Origin: Ustilaginoidea virens
Lineage: Eukaryota > Ascomycota > Sordariomycetes > Hypocreales > Clavicipitaceae
DNA: 64,000 nt
NCBI RefSeq assembly: GCF_000687475.1
Contig: NC_057319.1
Coordinates: 3,214,001 to 3,278,000 of the forward strand
Reading direction: 5' to 3'
Shown here: one piece after another, positions 62,364 to 64,000 of the stretch
Layout of the letters: every line of letters begins with the position of its first letter
How positions within the stretch are numbered: position 1 is the stretch's first letter
Position numbers and translations under genes: made by a program
Notes under the pieces: generated by a model
Databases searched by the model: none
Seen by the model: only the letters and a program-made list of their open reading frames with translations
Told to the model about the DNA's origin: nothing

Positions 62364-63269
62364 TCACCGTCGGAGGTTGCTGTAGTCCTGCATCAGGTGC
62401 GCCATGTGCACGTTGGTGGCCTTGCCCGCCCTCTTGCTCGTCCGCTTCTTCTGCACCTTGGGCTTGCTCGAGGCCTGCTGGATCTTGAGGGGGTCCTCGC
62501 TCGTGGGCTTCTGGCCGACATTGACCAGCTTACGGTGCATGTCGTCGACGCTCGGGATGGGGACGCGGTGCCACATGACCTGGAACTCGGGCTGGACGGC
62601 GTAGTGCAGCGACGAGTCGTCGGCCCACACGTAGCGCGGGAAGTTGTCCTTCTTGGTGCGCACCACGAGGATCTTGTGCTGCCTCTCCAGGGCGGCCAGG
62701 GTGTCCTCGCAGTCGGGCCAGCCGTCCTTGAGGTCCTTGACCGACACGCCCGACGCGTCCGTCTTGCGCTGCAGGTAGGCCAGCAGCGAGGTGCCGTCGC
62801 GGACGTTGCGTATGACGGGGCGGTACGCGTACAGGCCCGTCTTCCAGCTCTGCTCGCTCAGCCCGGCGTCGGGCTTCCAGTCCACGCGGGGGTGGCCCCT
62901 CAGCCCGTCGGCCAGCTGCTTCTTGTGCTCCTCCGAGTGGCCCCGCAGGCTGAGGTGGTCGATGATGTCCGCCACCGTCTTGGCGTCCGCCTTCTTCTTG
63001 AGGTACTCGACGGCAAAGGCCATTTGCGTCTTGACCTCGGCCCCGTACCCCGTCAGCTGCGGCTGCGAGAAGGGCACGTCGGGGACCGCGTCGCGCTTGC
63101 GCCTGGCCGTCGGCGTCGTGCTGTCCGAGGCCGCCGAGGGCGACGGCGACGGCGGAGCCAGCGACGTCGCCTTGCCGGCGCTCGTGCTGCTGGGGTTGGA
63201 GAGCTTGGCGGCCGCCGAAGCCAGCGTGCCGCGAAACGCCGACGACTGCTTCTCCAGGTACGACGACAT
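62364..63269 (-). CDS. tfa2: Transcription initiation factor TFIIE subunit beta
   Basis: This single-exon gene encodes 301 residues starting MSSYLEKQSSAFRGTLASAA. TFIIE beta bridges RNA polymerase II and TFIIH at the promoter. The core contains two winged-helix modules: first TQMAFAVEYLKKKADAKTVA with VADIIDHLSLRG and WKTGLYAYRPVIRNVRDGTS; second LLAYLQRKTDASGVSVKDLK with DGWPDCEDTLAALERQHKIL and RYVWADDSSLHY. The C-terminus is basic (KPKVQKKRTSKRAGKATNV), as in yeast Tfa2. The segment at 25-75 is Ser/Pro-rich. Third-position GC is very high. I chose ATG 63269 because it precedes the family N-terminus; the frame is open further upstream but runs into low-complexity sequence. Confidence 0.94.
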   Translation of the reverse strand: MSSYLEKQSSAFRGTLASAAAKLSNPSSTSAGKATSLAPPSPSPSAASDSTTPTARRKRDAVPDVPFSQPQLTGYGAEVKTQMAFAVEYLKKKADAKTVADIIDHLSLRGHSEEHKKQLADGLRGHPRVDWKPDAGLSEQSWKTGLYAYRPVIRNVRDGTSLLAYLQRKTDASGVSVKDLKDGWPDCEDTLAALERQHKILVVRTKKDNFPRYVWADDSSLHYAVQPEFQVMWHRVPIPSVDDMHRKLVNVGQKPTSEDPLKIQQASSKPKVQKKRTSKRAGKATNVHMAHLMQDYSNLRR

Positions 63270-64000
63270 TTGGGCGGTCGGGACGCTGTTTCCTTTTTTT
63301 TGGGGGGGGGGGATTATCCCGGAGCGACAAGACGGACGACGGGACGACGGACGACGGAAGACGGAAGCGAGTTTGGCAGCGGTGGTGATGGATGTAGTCA
63401 AATCCAAAGTTTGGCTTTGGGGTTGATTTTGCAGAACATCGTCCAAGTCTCCGCAGAAGCCTTGCCATGATTATGATTGGCTGACTAACAAACAACAGGT
63501 ACGGAGCACGCCCAGGGTATACCCTGTACAGTACATAGTACTCCGTCGCACCTACAAAGCGAATGTTGCGTGCGTGGCAAAGCGCAACCCTCGACCTCGG
63601 AACCAACTTGAAAATTGCTTGCTTCGACAAAGACAATTCTTGCACGTTGCCCCTTTTTGCGCCGGCCGGGGAATTGAGCCACGCGGCTGCTACTCACAAG
63701 CATGCTCTGCTTTCCCATGCCTCATTTCTACTCTCCGTTTGCCAGAGAAGCTCTGCCTCGTGCGGCATTCTGCGGACGGAGAAGCCTCGAGGTGTGAACA
63801 ACAGCAAAGCTGCCCAGAAAGAAGGAAACAAACGAGTGAAGGAAGGAGAAGGAAGGGGAAAGCAACGTAAAGCAACATAAAGAAACGTAAAGCAACGTAA
63901 AGCAACGTAAAGCAACGTAAAGCAGGGCACGCAAACTTCTTTTCATCCACCTACAGTCTCTCGACGTCTAGATCTAACCGAGCTGATTACATGGTGCAAA
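63270..64000. other. Upstream region of TFIIE beta and right window edge
   Basis: No gene recognised. A GACGGAC/GACGACG repeat lies at 63,330-63,362, TACTCCG motifs at 63,497 and 63,537, and a 10 bp AAAGCAACGT tandem array at 63,858-63,925. Confidence 0.5.
63858..63925 (+). repeat. AAAGCAACGT x6-7 tandem array
   Basis: Six to seven near-perfect 10 bp copies close to the right edge. The 10 bp period puts each copy on the same face of the helix. Confidence 0.88.

Overview
This is a 64 kb piece of nuclear DNA from a filamentous ascomycete. The evidence is short spliceosomal introns (mostly 54-250 nt, GT..AG), closest recognisable gene families from Pezizomycotina (SREBP/SrbA, a fungal Ndt80-like regulator, an NsdC-like zinc finger protein, Rtt107/Brc1), and wide intergenic regions. 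The linked GlcNAc genes resemble the arrangement described in Trichoderma, so I favour Hypocreales (Sordariomycetes). The species cannot be named from the sequence alone.

Fifteen protein genes are supported, most with exon joins I checked by reading frame, plus one doubtful small gene. Left block (1-14,480): the 5' end of a UvrD/Srs2-type helicase gene (-), a secreted/membrane fungal protein (+), SREBP (+), ESCRT-II Vps25 (+) and the BRCT-repeat repair scaffold Rtt107/Brc1 (-), the last two convergent.

Central block (15,376-33,176): a five-gene N-acetylglucosamine (GlcNAc) utilisation cluster: hexokinase-family GlcNAc kinase candidate (-), GlcN-6-P deaminase (+), Ndt80-like RON1-type regulator (-), GlcNAc-6-P deacetylase (-) and a GH3 beta-N-acetylglucosaminidase fused to an acetyltransferase (GNAT) domain (+). 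Together these release GlcNAc from chitin oligomers, phosphorylate it, remove the acetyl group and convert the product to fructose-6-P under a linked regulator. No sugar transporter lies in the window. The GH3 enzyme does not show the usual NagZ-type catalytic motifs.

Right block (34,291-64,000): Rxt2 (Rpd3L deacetylase complex) (+), the phospholipid methyltransferase Opi3 (+), an NRAMP metal transporter (+), the VHS/GAT protein Lsb5 (+), a 12.5 kb stretch with no gene, an NsdC-like C2H2 regulator (+), a FrnE/DsbA-like protein (+) and TFIIE beta (-).

The intergenic DNA is unusually rich in short tandem repeats (5-12 bp units), homopolymers and two dispersed palindromic motifs, CCTACCTAAGGTAGGTACC and TACTCCGTACGGAGTA. 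I found no transposase, reverse transcriptase, rRNA, tRNA or CRISPR array.
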